From Gongronella butleri (lineage: Eukaryota; Mucoromycota; Mucoromycetes; Mucorales; Cunninghamellaceae): a stretch of 64,000 nt of DNA. Each line of letters starts with the position of its first letter. The first letter of the stretch is position 1. The notes under the pieces are model-generated. The model had not been told where the DNA came from, made no database searches, and saw only the letters and a program-made list of their open reading frames with translations. The position numbers were made by a program, and so were the translations under genes. Of this stretch, positions 12,003 through 22,310 are shown in pieces. Where the stretch lies: NCBI GenBank assembly GCA_025201375.1, contig JAIWZP010000048.1:62001-126000 (forward strand). The letters are read 5' to 3'.

Positions 12003-12857
12003 CTAAGCTGCCTGTCTGTGTTTATTAGTGCTTGATGTGCTGCGCTGTCGCGGGGGTGCATTGAGCGGGTTTTGCTGACAAGTCGGGTTGGTGACGATAT
12101 GTCTGCGTCGCGCATCGGACCGTGCAAAGCACGAATGGCATGCGTGGCACGCGTATGGCTTTTTTCCCGTGTGTTTCCGCGTGTGGCGCTCCAAATCGTG
12201 CTTTCGTGCAAACACCCAGGTGCATGCTGTGCAGGCAAATGGCTTCAATATCGCGTCACTGCCTGTTTTTGGCGGCGATGCGTGTTTTTGAAAAAGATCC
12301 GGATGTTGAGGTAATGGCATGGGCACGGAAGGCAGGGACGGGGATTGTGATGGGCCATTCGGCATGATGATTGGTTGCAGGTGATGGTGAGACGCGGGAA
12401 AAGTGGATGACGACGCGCAAGACGACGATGACGAGGGTGACGACAACATGGTGGTCACTGTCGTGGCCATCGTGAGTGATGACGACGACGGTGACGACGC
12501 GCAAGACGACGACGACGCCACATCCAACGAAGAACAAGGCGCAGAGAGCCAAAGGACGGCGCGATGGTGATTATCATGGCTGCTATCGTGGTTGTTGTTG
12601 CCCGTTTCCGGTGCCGACGCCATTGTTGTCGTTGTCGTTTCCGCCGTCACGGCCGGTCGCCACGCGTTTGGCATTGGCACCGCCAAAGGCGACGAGGAAA
12701 CACGGCCGCGGTCGCCGTCCGTGTGCTGGATCATCACCACTGTGTCATCTAACCACGTTTCAAGCTCCCGGCGTGGCGCGTGCGCGTGCATCCACGCAAA
12801 TGCATACTCTGGCTCATACCCATGCTCGCCATGATTTTGTGGAAAAGGCAAATCCAT
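12003..12857 (-). CDS. C2H2-type zinc-finger transcription factor
   Basis: Single-exon gene of 284 residues. Near the C-terminus are two fingers. Finger 1 has Cys209, Cys212, His225 and His229; finger 2 has Cys237, Cys240, His253 and Cys260, so it is a C2HC variant. The linker is TGKKPYA. The preceding 200 residues are Ser/Thr/His-rich and likely disordered. Such paired C-terminal fingers occur in fungal stress and nutrient regulators, but I cannot assign an orthologue. The frame stays open upstream of the start, but that part is oligo-A/T sequence encoding Phe/Lys runs and is best read as 5' UTR; the ATG at 12857 is the first in a normal composition context. It is divergent from the PPZ gene. 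Confidence 0.8.
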   Translation of the reverse strand: MDLPFPQNHGEHGYEPEYAFAWMHAHAPRRELETWLDDTVVMIQHTDGDRGRVSSSPLAVPMPNAWRPAVTAETTTTTMASAPETGNNNHDSSHDNHHRAVLWLSAPCSSLDVASSSSCASSPSSSSLTMATTVTTMLSSPSSSSSCASSSTFPASHHHLQPIIMPNGPSQSPSLPSVPMPLPQHPDLFQKHASPPKTGSDAILKPFACTACTWVFARKHDLERHTRKHTGKKPYACHACHSCFARSDARRRHIVTNPTCQQNPLNAPPRQRSTSSTNKHRQAA

Positions 12858-13409
12858 CGAAAAAAAAACAGTAAAAAAAAAACTGTGAATAAAACAGTAA
12901 AAAAAAGAATAGTGGAAAACAGTGAAAAAACGAAAAAAAAAGAGAGAGAGAAAATAAACAATGGACACCCACCTGTTCTCCCTTTTTGACCTTTTTGACA
13001 GCCATTTATTACGCCAATGGTGTTTCAAATGAGAAAGAAATGGACAGTCTGGTGTTTGTGCGACTCCAAACAAGCTTTCTTTGAATCCCAAAAAAAAAAG
13101 GGGGTGCGAGGGCGGGGTGGTCGAATAAAAAAGAGTTCGGCCTTGCCAAATTTGTTCTAGAGCTGCAATTGGCAGAACAGACCAAAATGGGGGAGCCAAG
13201 ACGTCTTTTTTTTTTTTTTTTTTTTTTTTAAACATCAAGCTAAAAAATATCGTCACCTCTTTTTGAACCTTGGCAATTGTCCTTTTAATTCTCTTTTCTT
13301 TTTGCTTTCTCGATTTTTTTTTTTTTTTGCTCTTTTTCTTTCTTTTTTCTCTCTTTTTCCCCTTTTTTCTTCCTTTTTTTTTTTTTAATCCCATTTGCCC
13401 ATTTCGCCC
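12858..13409. promoter_or_regulatory. Divergent intergenic region, C2H2 factor / PPZ
   Basis: 552 bp shared upstream region. It contains purine-rich A tracts on the left, a run of about 27 T at 13203-13229, and a long C/T-rich leader up to the PPZ start. No specific operator could be named. Confidence 0.45.
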
Positions 13410-15672
13410 ATGGGGAATCGCCAATCGAAACAGCGCAAGCACTCGCTGACCAAGCGGGAACTGGGCGTGTCGCCGCGCCAGGTGATGCCCACGGACCATT
13501 ACCAGTTCCACGACCAGCACGCTCAGGACAATCCATACAATCGCGCATATCAGTCTTCGCCTTTTACCGACGACGACGACGACGGCTATGAACCTGGCCC
13601 CTACGACCACTATTACAAGCCGCAGAATCAAGCGCGCGGCGGACCATCACCCGTGGATGGTCAAAATGCCGCACCGAGCGGTCCACCGACCACCGTCGCT
13701 GCCAAACATCTGGCGCCACCCGAACAAGATTATGCACAGGGCCTGCAGAGGCAACCCACGCAGTACCCCGGTCACCCAGCTGCCGACAATGGCAGCAACA
13801 GCACCGATTCGTACCATCCGACGCAAAATGGCTATAAAAAGCGCCCTGTCGTGCCCAGCTCGGGCACCACAGGCCGCAAATTGGATCTGGACGACTGCAT
13901 CACTCGTCTCGTTCACGTTGGAAAGACACGTATCTATACCAAACAAATCTGCCTCAGCAATGCCGAGATCTTTGCCATTTGCGAGCGTGCCAAGGATCTT
14001 TTTTTATCACAGCCTGTAAGATTTCTTCCCCTTGGGTCGTCCTCGTCCTTTCCCCTTTGCTGCCGACCCCCCTGCGATGGGTCTCGCGCTTTTTTCCTTG
14101 CTTTATGTGTTTTTCTGTACCCCTTGGGCCCATTGGTGGACCTGGTGTGGGAGAAGAACTGACTTTTTTTTTTTTTCTCCTCATGTGACACTGTAGTCGT
14201 TAATTGAACTGAATCCGAATGTCAAGGTGGTGGGAGACGTAAGTTGGGAGACACAAAAAAAAAAGGGCGCACCACTCTCATGCGGCCGTGCCCAAAAAAA
14301 AAGGGCGCACAAATGCACTTTTTCTTCCCCCCCTCTCTACACCCATGAACAACCCCCTCCTTTGTTCAACCCCTCAATTCCTTTTTTTTTTTTAACAATG
14401 GGATGCAGGTCCACGGCCAATTCACCGATTTGATACGCATGTTTGACATCAGCGGGTACCCGCCCAAGGCCAATTACCTGTTTTTGGGCGATTATGTCGA
14501 TCGCGGCAAGCAAAGCCTCGAGACCATGCTGCTGCTGCTTTGTTACAAGCTCAAATATCCCAGCAATTTCTTCTTGTTGCGCGGCAATCATGAAACAGAT
14601 AATGTGTCGCGAGGTAAAGTGCCAAAAATATCAAAAGAGCGGAAAAGGGGTCCGACCCAGGAGGTTGTTGCTTGCTATTTTGTGCATTGAGATCTGACAC
14701 TCCCTATGATTTGCCAGTTTATGGCTTTTACGACGAATGCAAGCGCCGCACAAGCACGAAAATGTGGAAAACGTTTGTCGACGTGTTCAACACCATGCCC
14801 ATTGCCGCGTTGATTGCTAGTCGCATCTTTTGCGTGCACGGCGGTCTCAGGTACGATGACGAGAATTGGATCTGGCCCGCGGAGAAAATAGAAAAAAAAA
14901 AAAAACGGACAGAAGAGGTATTCATGATTGTTACTTTATTTAGCCCGTCTCTAAAGTCCCTGGACGACATTCGCATGGTGGAGCGGCCCTGTGACATTCC
15001 CGATTACGGTCTCTTGAACGATTTGCTGTGGTCCGATCCGTCCGACACCGCCGTCGAGTGGGAAGAAAATGAACGAGGCGTGTCGTATTGCTTTGGCCGC
15101 CGCATCGTCAACGAATTCCTCGCAAGGCACGATCTGGATCTCGTGTGTCGCGCACACATGGTTGTCGAGGATGGCTACGAGTTCTTCAATGACCGCACAC
15201 TAGGTAAAAAGAAAGAAAACAATGGGAGGGGGCGCAAAAAGGGCCATTGGACACGCAAAATGGGTTTGCTCATCGCGTCGTTTTTTTTTCTTGTTCTTTA
15301 GTGACCGTGTTTAGCGCGCCCAACTATTGCAACGAATTTGACAATTATGGAGCGGTGATGACGGTGAATGAGGAGCTTTTATGCTCGTTTACGCTTCTTC
15401 AGCCGCCCAACATGGCCAAGGGCGGCGCAAAGCACGAATTGCCCGCGTCGTCCGCAGCGCCGGCCATGGGCGCCGACAGCCACGATCAGGATCATGTTCA
15501 TGGCAAGCTGCAGCACCATCACGACCCTTACCCCGCGCACCACCCCTCCTCGTATCACCAGCCACACGCCAATCACGGCCATCCCGCCGCCGACGACGAC
15601 ATCAACGACCCACGCATGCGACAGAGACACTTGCAGCAGGAATTCGAGGACGAGCGAGCATCGTACATGTGA
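13410..15672 (+). CDS. PPZ1: PPZ-type serine/threonine protein phosphatase
   Basis: Six exons (13410-14015, 14197-14238, 14409-14613, 14718-14850, 14944-15203, 15302-15672) give 538 residues. The start MGNRQSKQ is a strong N-myristoylation signal, typical of PPZ. A disordered region of about 160 residues precedes the catalytic domain. PPP-family metal-site motifs are present: GDVHGQ near 215, GDYVDRG near 243, GNHE near 275, and HGGLS at the exon 4/5 junction. The sequence after [18 protein letters not shown], matches the PP1/PPZ class. A His-rich acidic tail of about 70 residues closes the protein. In yeasts PPZ enzymes control K+ uptake, salt tolerance and cell-wall integrity and are inhibited by Hal3. 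The residue after GNHE is Thr where Cys is usual; this is minor. Confidence 0.93.
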
Positions 15673-16067
15673 TCCAACCCCATGAACCTTTGTTCCGTGC
15701 CCCTTTTCCCTCTCTAGAACGCAGGCAAATCCGCTTTCCCCCTCCCCTTTTCCATAGCCATGCACCTCATAGTTACTCCCCACACACACATTGTACTCAT
15801 ACCCATACACTCTTGACTTGTCATGCTTTTTTTAAAGAAAAAAAATAAAAAGTGCTCATTGACACTCGAAACGGCGCAGGGACGGCGAAAAGGGGGTAGG
15901 CCAACAGTGTGTTCATTGGTCTTGGCCAAAAAAGGAAGGTCGTACAGGGATCTTCGCGAGTGCCGTTACACGACAAAAAAGTAACCGCAATTGAGCTAAA
16001 AATTCGAGGCTAAATTGCTTGCGGCGTGTCCTAGGAAGAAAAATTGTTTAGTGGGGAGATCGACAGG
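15673..16067. other. Intergenic between convergent genes
   Basis: Short region between PPZ and the RAD51-paralogue-like gene. It has an AATAAA near 15844 and CA-rich simple sequence near 15780. No gene is visible. Confidence 0.5.
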
Positions 16068-17513
16068 TCACCCATGATCAAAGCAACGCAACAATGCAAC
16101 AATGCAGCAACACGTGCTTTGCACGGCCCAGGCGACAATGACATCATGGCCTGTATACGAGAGGATTACAATGTGTCGCGCTTTGGTGACGACCATGGCG
16201 CCACCCGGCTTGATAAGCAACCGTAGATCAACCATGCTATCCCAGGTGACGTCGTACCGGCCAACAACATGTGACACCCAGTGGTGACTAGCCTAAAACA
16301 GCAGTCAACATCTTGCTTTTCTGTAAAACCAACCAAAAAACGATGCGTTGCCTCCTTTTCTCTCTTACCAAGATCGTCAATCCCATGTCCAGCAGCTGCC
16401 GCACGGTCTTTCCCAGTCTCTGCACTAATGGTCATCAAAAGGGGTGACTGGGTTCACACCATGCTCTTTCTGATTTTCATTTTTTTTCCAATTTTGAAAG
16501 CGTGTCGCGTCTTTTTTTCGAGCTTACCGAGCGCGTCGGTCACGTTCCAGTCGGACCCTAGGAGATGGCTCATGTCCTCGATGACCACTAGCACGGCATC
16601 GGCCGCCAAAGCATTGCTAAGCGGCCGTGAAACGTCGTTTTCCGCTGGTAGCCGCTGCGTGCGCGGCACCAGGTATTTCGCACCGACTTGATCCAGGCAC
16701 ATCACCGTCGTCACCAGGTCCATGACCCTAAAACACTGGATTCGCGCCAAATCGGCCTACATGGAAAAAAACCATAAAAACACGTCAATACGGGCGCGTC
16801 TTTCGACGCGTTTGCGAGCTTTCCACGTGTGCAACCACTCGCTTACCTTGTTGTAGCGCCTCAAGCGCGTCTGGAACGACCCCTCCGTGTCCATGTGATA
16901 CACGCGACCGCGTGGCGATGCCGACAAAAAGTCTTGAATCAGGTCTGACGACATCTAAAATGGGAAAAAACGCGTCACGAACCGCGTCGGTCGCGTGTCG
17001 CCCGTCGTTTTTTACCTCTTCTAGCTGCTCAGTGCGCTTGGAAACAAGTTCAATCACATGGGCCGCAGGTAATCCGCCGCGCAACACTGTGTTTAATCGC
17101 TGATGACGCGTCGGTATGAAATGCATGGGTTGTGGTGTGTATGCGAGCTCGCTGCAGATGTCGTGCACGAGCACCTGACGTAAGCAAGTGAGAATCTGCC
17201 AAATAAAAAAAAAAAAACGAGAACCCAGGCAACAGTGCTCGCGCGTTAACATGGCATTTCATCAAATTTCACGTTTTCGCCATTTACTTGTATGGGTATC
17301 TTGTGTTTCTCGTGAAGCTGCTGGAGATCTTGCGCGAGGAACGTCGCCACTACACGCACGCCGAAAAAAAAGGTCAGGCTGGGTTCGTTGTTTCTTTGAA
17401 AGCAGATTTTTACCGTCTGCGACGCCCTGTTCTGATAGCGTGGCAACAGAAGACTTGAATAGTTGCTGCCTTTCGGGCGACCACGACACAAACACCTCGT
17501 TGAGTCTCGTCAT
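16068..17513 (-). CDS. RAD51-paralogue-like protein lacking the P-loop (RAD51D/XRCC2 type)
   Basis: Seven exons (17513-17414, 17349-17288, 17195-17016, 16954-16847, 16756-16528, 16424-16369, 16292-16068) join in frame to 319 residues, close to RAD51D length. The pattern follows the RecA/RAD51 fold: LRGGLPAAHVIELV (residues about 92-105) at the LLGGGIPxGxVTEI position, YHMDTEGSF at the IDTEGxF position, Walker B-like AVLVVIED at about 204-211, and TILASHHW at the VVTNH position. The Walker A motif GxxxxGKT is missing: ELV is followed directly by SKRTEQL. The product would act in homologous recombination, but ATP binding is doubtful. Assignment to RAD51D rather than XRCC2 or RAD51C rests on length and the C-terminal pattern, and is tentative. 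Several introns contain ACGCGT-like sequences. Confidence 0.72.
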
Positions 17514-17750
17514 CGAGTAAAAAAAGTCGGTGCCGGGGGAAAGAGAAGCGCATGAATTCAGCTACATCGAGCGGCATTTCAAAAAATTGGCCACCACAGC
17601 TGCGCCCGAGCGAAAACCGAGCAGCAGGCATAGCAAGACATGCGACGCGAGTCCTCCAGAGACAAAAAGATGCTATGACGACAAAGATCAGGCCCAATGT
17701 ATCACGAGCAATCTCAAATTGAATGTATTTTTTTGACGTTTTTGCTTCAC
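17514..17750. other. 5' region of RAD51-paralogue-like gene
   Basis: About 240 bp upstream of the minus-strand start, moderately GC-rich, with no recognisable gene. It grades into repeat family B. Confidence 0.4.
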
Positions 17751-18960
17751 GTCGGATGAACTTGATTTGAGACGCATGAAGCTTACTGCTAAAATTTTAG
17801 GCTTCTGCCTTCGTACGCGCGTGCTGTGCAATTTAAATCAAGATCAAGAGAGTGCACGTCGAGAATTTCGCAAAATGGACAATTTTAATCATTTTTTTTT
17901 TTTTGGTTCATGAAATTGCAATTCTACTCGGCTGCCCACCCTGTAAACGAACAAATTCTCACCTTCTCGTTCAAATGAGCCCACTTTTGCCGCAAACTAA
18001 TCGCTGGATGGCACGCTATGCCACGATTTGAAAATGACGAATTTTCCAAGGGGCATAGTCGAGAATTTGAAAATGGCCAGATTCAAGTCCTCGGATTGCC
18101 ACGCCATTCAACCATATGGTAAAGCCCATCTCTTCAGCGATAAAAATGCACTAAAATCCGACTGAGTTTCGCGAAAAATGCAATTTGATCGATATTTTCG
18201 CCTCAAGGCCATCTCAACGAAAAATGCCTTGGGTGCCCTGAAACTAGTACCATCAGAAAGAGCGCGACGTGGCGCGTATGTGACTATCTGTGATCAGTGA
18301 AAAAAGATAAATTGTGGCAGAAATAGCGCTCGTCAAATATTCTTATGCATTTTGACGCGTCGTAAAAGCGCGTCAGTTTGGTTGGTCTTGCTCGATTTTT
18401 TGATTGAAATTCATGCATCTGGAGCATCTCTTGCTAATGGATGCTTTGGCGTGGCTCTGAAGCGCGTTTTTGCCGCGCTATGGCCATGGAAAGAAAAATC
18501 CAAAATTGGAACTTGCTCGTCAACGAGTAGATAGATTGCCCTCCTTTTTTGTCCTTTTCGCGGTTTCTCCATGCGGTGCATCTTGTGTGCAAGTTTGGTC
18601 CAACTATGAGGACCTGATTTTTCAATTTTTGTTTTGGAGGCTCGCCACGACGAATTTTCAATTTGCTGATGGCGCGACCCAACGACATTTGACAGCCGCA
18701 AATCAAGTCCCACCCGGTATTTGTGGCTCGCTGTTTCTCGTTGCATCGCATTTTGGGACCACGCGGCGCTCGACTGGGTCAGATGTAATTGACAAGCGTC
18801 AAGCAGCAGCTATTTCTAGAACAGTTCTAGCAGAACGTATCTGGGTGGCCCCAAACTCGGACCATTTGATGACTGTCACCCTTCTCTCCACATTACACCA
18901 AGTGATCCTTGGCCATCGTGTAGTATAACTTTTAAAAAAGATCGACATGGTTCAGATTTT
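17750..18960 (+). repeat. Dispersed repeat family B, copy 2
   Basis: Non-coding repeat in the same orientation as 3830-4980 and inverted relative to 40160-41170. Anchors include TTTTCCAAGGGGCATAGTCG near 18043 (the copy at 41010 reads as its reverse complement), CTCAAGGCCATCTCAACGA near 18205, CTTGCTCGTCAACGAG near 18512 and the block near 18615-18670. It has no usable coding frame and few TACWGTA motifs compared with the copy at 3830. Confidence 0.75.
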
Positions 18961-19456
18961 GGCAGCAATTTCGTTTTGGAGGTGTCAAACGCGTCTGTTT
19001 TTCCGCACCATTTGGAGACCCTGGACAAGCAGGAAGGCTGTTTACGAACAATGGACGCTTAGATTCTTAAGTACAAGAGAAAATCTCCAAGAAGTCAGAT
19101 TTAGGCAGGCAGCGTCATATTGAGCGCGTCCAATGCGCCGTTTACGCGCTATTTCGCGCCCTTGTACATGCACGGAGACAACTTGCGGTCGATGCAACCG
19201 CCGCTGCACGCGACCCGCCGAGAAATGACGCGCTTTTGACACGCCTTTTCCCCAAAAACAATGATGTAAACGACCATGCCAACCCTTTTACAATTTTTTT
19301 TTTTTTTGATGTAAACGATTTATTCAAGATACGAATAAAGCTATGATGGACATGTGTTTACGAAGAAACAAGGGTGTTGGAGGTTGGATGGTGTGGGTTA
19401 GAAGATGGTGAAGAAGCAGCGTCTTTTGAGCACAACCAAGAGCTTTATTAAAAGCT
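18961..19456. other. Intergenic, 3' of eS4
   Basis: Mixed low-complexity sequence with a T tract near 19293-19307, downstream of the eS4 stop. No gene was found. Confidence 0.45.
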
Positions 19457-20498
19457 TTAGTTGGCCTTGTTGCGGCGCTGGTCACGCTCCTCGGCGATGG
19501 TGAGCTTGATACCCTTGCCCTTGGGGAGGGAGATGTAGGGCTTGTTGGACTCGCCAATGACGAAGACGTTAGAGATGCGAGTGGCGAAGGTGCGGTCGAG
19601 GGAGTCCTTGACGTGGACGATCTCGAAGCCACCAACGTGACGCTCACGGTGGACGATGGTGCCGACACGACCAATGTTACGGCCGCCGGTGATCATGACC
19701 AAGTTGCCAACATCGAACTTGATGAAGTCAAGGATCTTGTTGTTCTCCAAGTCGAAGCGGACCGAGTCGTTGACGGCGATCAAGGGATCGGGGTAGCGCA
19801 TGGTGCGGCCGTCGTGGGTGGTGACGTAGGGGATGCCCTTGGCGCCGACCAAGACCTTCTTGACCTTGCAGAGCTTGTACTTGGCCTCCTCATCGGTGAT
19901 GCGGTGGATGGCGAAGCGGCCCTTGGTGTCGTAGACGAGACGGAAGTTCTCGCCGGTCTTCTCAATGGAGATGACATCCATGAAGCCAGCGGGGAAGGTC
20001 GAGTCGGTGCGCACCTTGTTGTCAACCTTGACAAGACGCTGCATCAAGATAGACGTCACTTCACGGCCGTTCAAGGCGTACTTGAGACGGTTGCGCAAGA
20101 AGATGATCAAGGGCAAGCACTCGCGGGTGCTGTGGGGGCCAGAGCTGGGCTTGGGAGCATAGCTAAAAAGAAATAAAAGAAATGAAGAAGACAATGAGCA
20201 AAAAATGCAACATGAAAAAAACAAGTGCACACTTACATGCCCAAAAGCTTGTCCAACATCCAGTGCTTGGGGGCGCTGAGACGCTTCATGTGTTTCTTAG
20301 GACCACGCTAAAAGAAAAAGAAGATAAAAAAAAGAAGGGGTCAACGGGGACGATCCATCCAATTCATTCATCCATCCATCCAGCATCATCAAGCACGCAT
20401 CCATTGTTTGCAAGTCTACACAAGTGTCCATGCGATCGATGCGAATTGCTTTGATGCTGTCCATGAGCTTTTTTTTTTTTTCATCGACTTACAGCCAT
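19457..20498 (-). CDS. RPS4: 40S ribosomal protein eS4
   Basis: Three exons (20498-20493, 20307-20237, 20162-19457) give 260 residues, the normal eS4 length. Exon 1 codes only Met-Ala, a common layout in fungal ribosomal-protein genes where an intron follows the start codon almost directly. Exon 2 encodes [20 protein letters not shown], the conserved eS4 N-terminus. Exon 3 contains the S4-like RNA-binding region ([14 protein letters not shown]), the central domain ([14 protein letters not shown]) and the KOW region ([17 protein letters not shown]). The protein is a core part of the small ribosomal subunit. The coding sequence uses C- and G-ending codons more strongly than its neighbours, as expected for high expression. 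Confidence 0.97.
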
Positions 20499-21002
20499 GT
20501 TTAGAGTGACGTATCTAAGAGAAAAGAAAAGGAAGGAACAGAAAAGAGAAATGCGCTTGCCCGCTCGTTCAAATATACGCAGAAAAAAAAAAATTGTATC
20601 CCCGGACCTAGTCGGAGACGAGAAGTAAGCCCGGACCGTCGTGGCTTGGCCTTTTTTTTTTTTTTCTTTTCTTACTTTTCATGCATCCCAATTGGCTGTT
20701 TGCCTTTAATGCCTTCAGAAATCCGCAAATGCCGGCGAGCACGAGGCGTGCGCCCCCTTTAACTCCTCTTGTCATGGCCAAGTTGGCCAGGAATAACCCC
20801 AAAGGAGCCATGAAAGCAAAAATGACGCGACCCAAGGGGGAAAAGGAGACTTTAAGCGTAGGGAAAGGATGTTAGAAACTTTTTATTTCGCAATTAGGGT
20901 TGGATGGAAAAGCGAACAGAGGAAACGGAATATGTTTAAAATATGTACAGCCGGGCAATTGGCCAGCAATTGGGCGTTTTTTTGCTCTTTTTTTTTTTTT
21001 TT
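20499..21002. promoter_or_regulatory. eS4 upstream region
   Basis: 504 bp between the eS4 start and the 3' end of the coiled-coil gene, so it holds the eS4 promoter and the upstream gene's 3' UTR. T tracts occur near 20653-20664 and 20990-21003. I see no clear ribosomal-protein promoter box. Confidence 0.4.
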
Positions 21003-22310
21003 TCAATGCAGTCGCTGTTTGACTGATTTCCAAAAGGAAGCCTGTCGTTTGAGTGAGAATTTCTTTTCTGTTTTTTCGTTTTGAGCAAAATGATGGTGGT
21101 GGTAGTGATGGTGGTGATGCATTGTGCGCATATCGGGCATGGAGGACTTTTGGCTCAGATCGGGGACCTGTGGCAAGGGATCTCTTGGCGGAGGGGTCTG
21201 AGGGGGTGTGTACGGGCGAGGCAAGGCAAAGGTGCTTGCTCCATGATGCGATGCGGCCGCAAAAGGAGGCAATTTCGCGTCGTCAAAGGATGACCAGGAC
21301 AGGTACGATTGGACGGAGCAATCCGTGGAGGAGGATGACGTGCGTGGATGCAATGGGGCGGATGGCGACGACGGTGACGACGATGAAACGACGGATGCCG
21401 GCGGGGACATGAGCATGAGGGTGGGTGACAAGGGAGGGTGATGCATGGACGCGTGCTTTGACACGCGTAGCAGGAGCTGGTCGCGTTCCTGTGTGATTTG
21501 GGCGAGCATGTCCTGGTGGTCATCCAATTCCAGGCGCTGGAGCTCCACCTGCGCGTTCAGGAGGTAGTATTGTTGCTCGTAAAACGACGGAGAAGCCGAA
21601 AACGATGTCTCGCGCCCTTTTTTGCATGCCAATGGCGGATCCTCTTTTGGTGGCAATGGCGGCTGGCTTGCACGCTGGCCCAATTTCAACGTGTCCTCCA
21701 TGGTCTGGATGAGCTGCTGCTGGTTGCTGGCGAGCGATTTGAGTGCTTTTGTCTGGAGTCGTTCTTGTTCGAGATCGTGGACAAAGCGAGTGACCATCCA
21801 CTGCGTGCCACGCTCACACGCCGACAATTGGTGCGTCAAATCGTCAATCAGCCGCTGCTGGCCCATGTTTTTTTGCGAAGCATGTCGGTGGTACGACGCA
21901 ATGATTTCGTCATAGTCGCATTCCTCGTCCGATATCTCATTTTCGTCGCATAAGCCGGCCCAATCGGCCTCGTCTGTCATCGCAGAAAGCCGTGCGCGCA
22001 GGTCGTCGCGCTCGCGCGTCACAACATCAAGCTGCTTTTGCAATTGATCGTGCGAAATGCTGCTTGTTGCTGTGTTTGTGCCTGTTGACGTCGTCGTTGA
22101 TTGGTCAAACCGGTGCCGCATCGACGCGACACTGCCTCGTTTGGGCGGCGTTGTGGTCAGTGTCCTTTGCAATGTCGATGCTGGCGCGACCGGCGCGCTC
22201 TGCTGGCCACCATTGGCCGATGACGCACGCGCCATGGTCGTCCCACCGGAGACTGGCTGCTGCAGTTGGCTTTGTTGGTTCAAAGCCGCAATCATGTCTT
22301 GGATGCTCAT
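21003..22310 (-). CDS. Unknown coiled-coil protein with basic amphipathic C-terminus
   Basis: Single-exon gene of 435 residues. After a Gln/Ser/Thr-rich start there are predicted coiled-coil stretches around residues 90-112 (DQLQKQLDVVTRERDDLRAR), 165-215 and 245-285 (LNAQVELQRLELDDHQDML). Between them lies an acidic segment with ENEISDEECDYDE. A Pro/Ser-rich region follows, with a polyhistidine cluster near residue 400. The end, KKFSLKRQASFWKSVKQRLH, is basic and amphipathic and could bind membrane or another protein. I do not recognise a family. The heptad pattern suggests a scaffold or adaptor, but this is inference. Confidence 0.75.
   Translation of the reverse strand: MSIQDMIAALNQQSQLQQPVSGGTTMARASSANGGQQSAPVAPASTLQRTLTTTPPKRGSVASMRHRFDQSTTTSTGTNTATSSISHDQLQKQLDVVTRERDDLRARLSAMTDEADWAGLCDENEISDEECDYDEIIASYHRHASQKNMGQQRLIDDLTHQLSACERGTQWMVTRFVHDLEQERLQTKALKSLASNQQQLIQTMEDTLKLGQRASQPPLPPKEDPPLACKKGRETSFSASPSFYEQQYYLLNAQVELQRLELDDHQDMLAQITQERDQLLLRVSKHASMHHPPLSPTLMLMSPPASVVSSSSPSSPSAPLHPRTSSSSTDCSVQSYLSWSSFDDAKLPPFAAASHHGASTFALPRPYTPPQTPPPRDPLPQVPDLSQKSSMPDMRTMHHHHHYHHHHFAQNEKTEKKFSLKRQASFWKSVKQRLH

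Noticed and set aside
12858..13631. Upstream extension of the C2H2 factor frame
   Set aside because: Encodes only Phe, Lys and Glu runs from oligo-A/T DNA; composition is that of 5' UTR and promoter.
16785..17110. MBF (ACGCGT) cell-cycle boxes in the RAD51-like gene
   Set aside because: The sites lie in introns, not upstream of the start, and CGCG-containing words are common across the window; not strong enough to call.
19613..20176. Long plus-strand frame opposite eS4
   Set aside because: Antisense shadow of a highly expressed, codon-biased ribosomal-protein gene.
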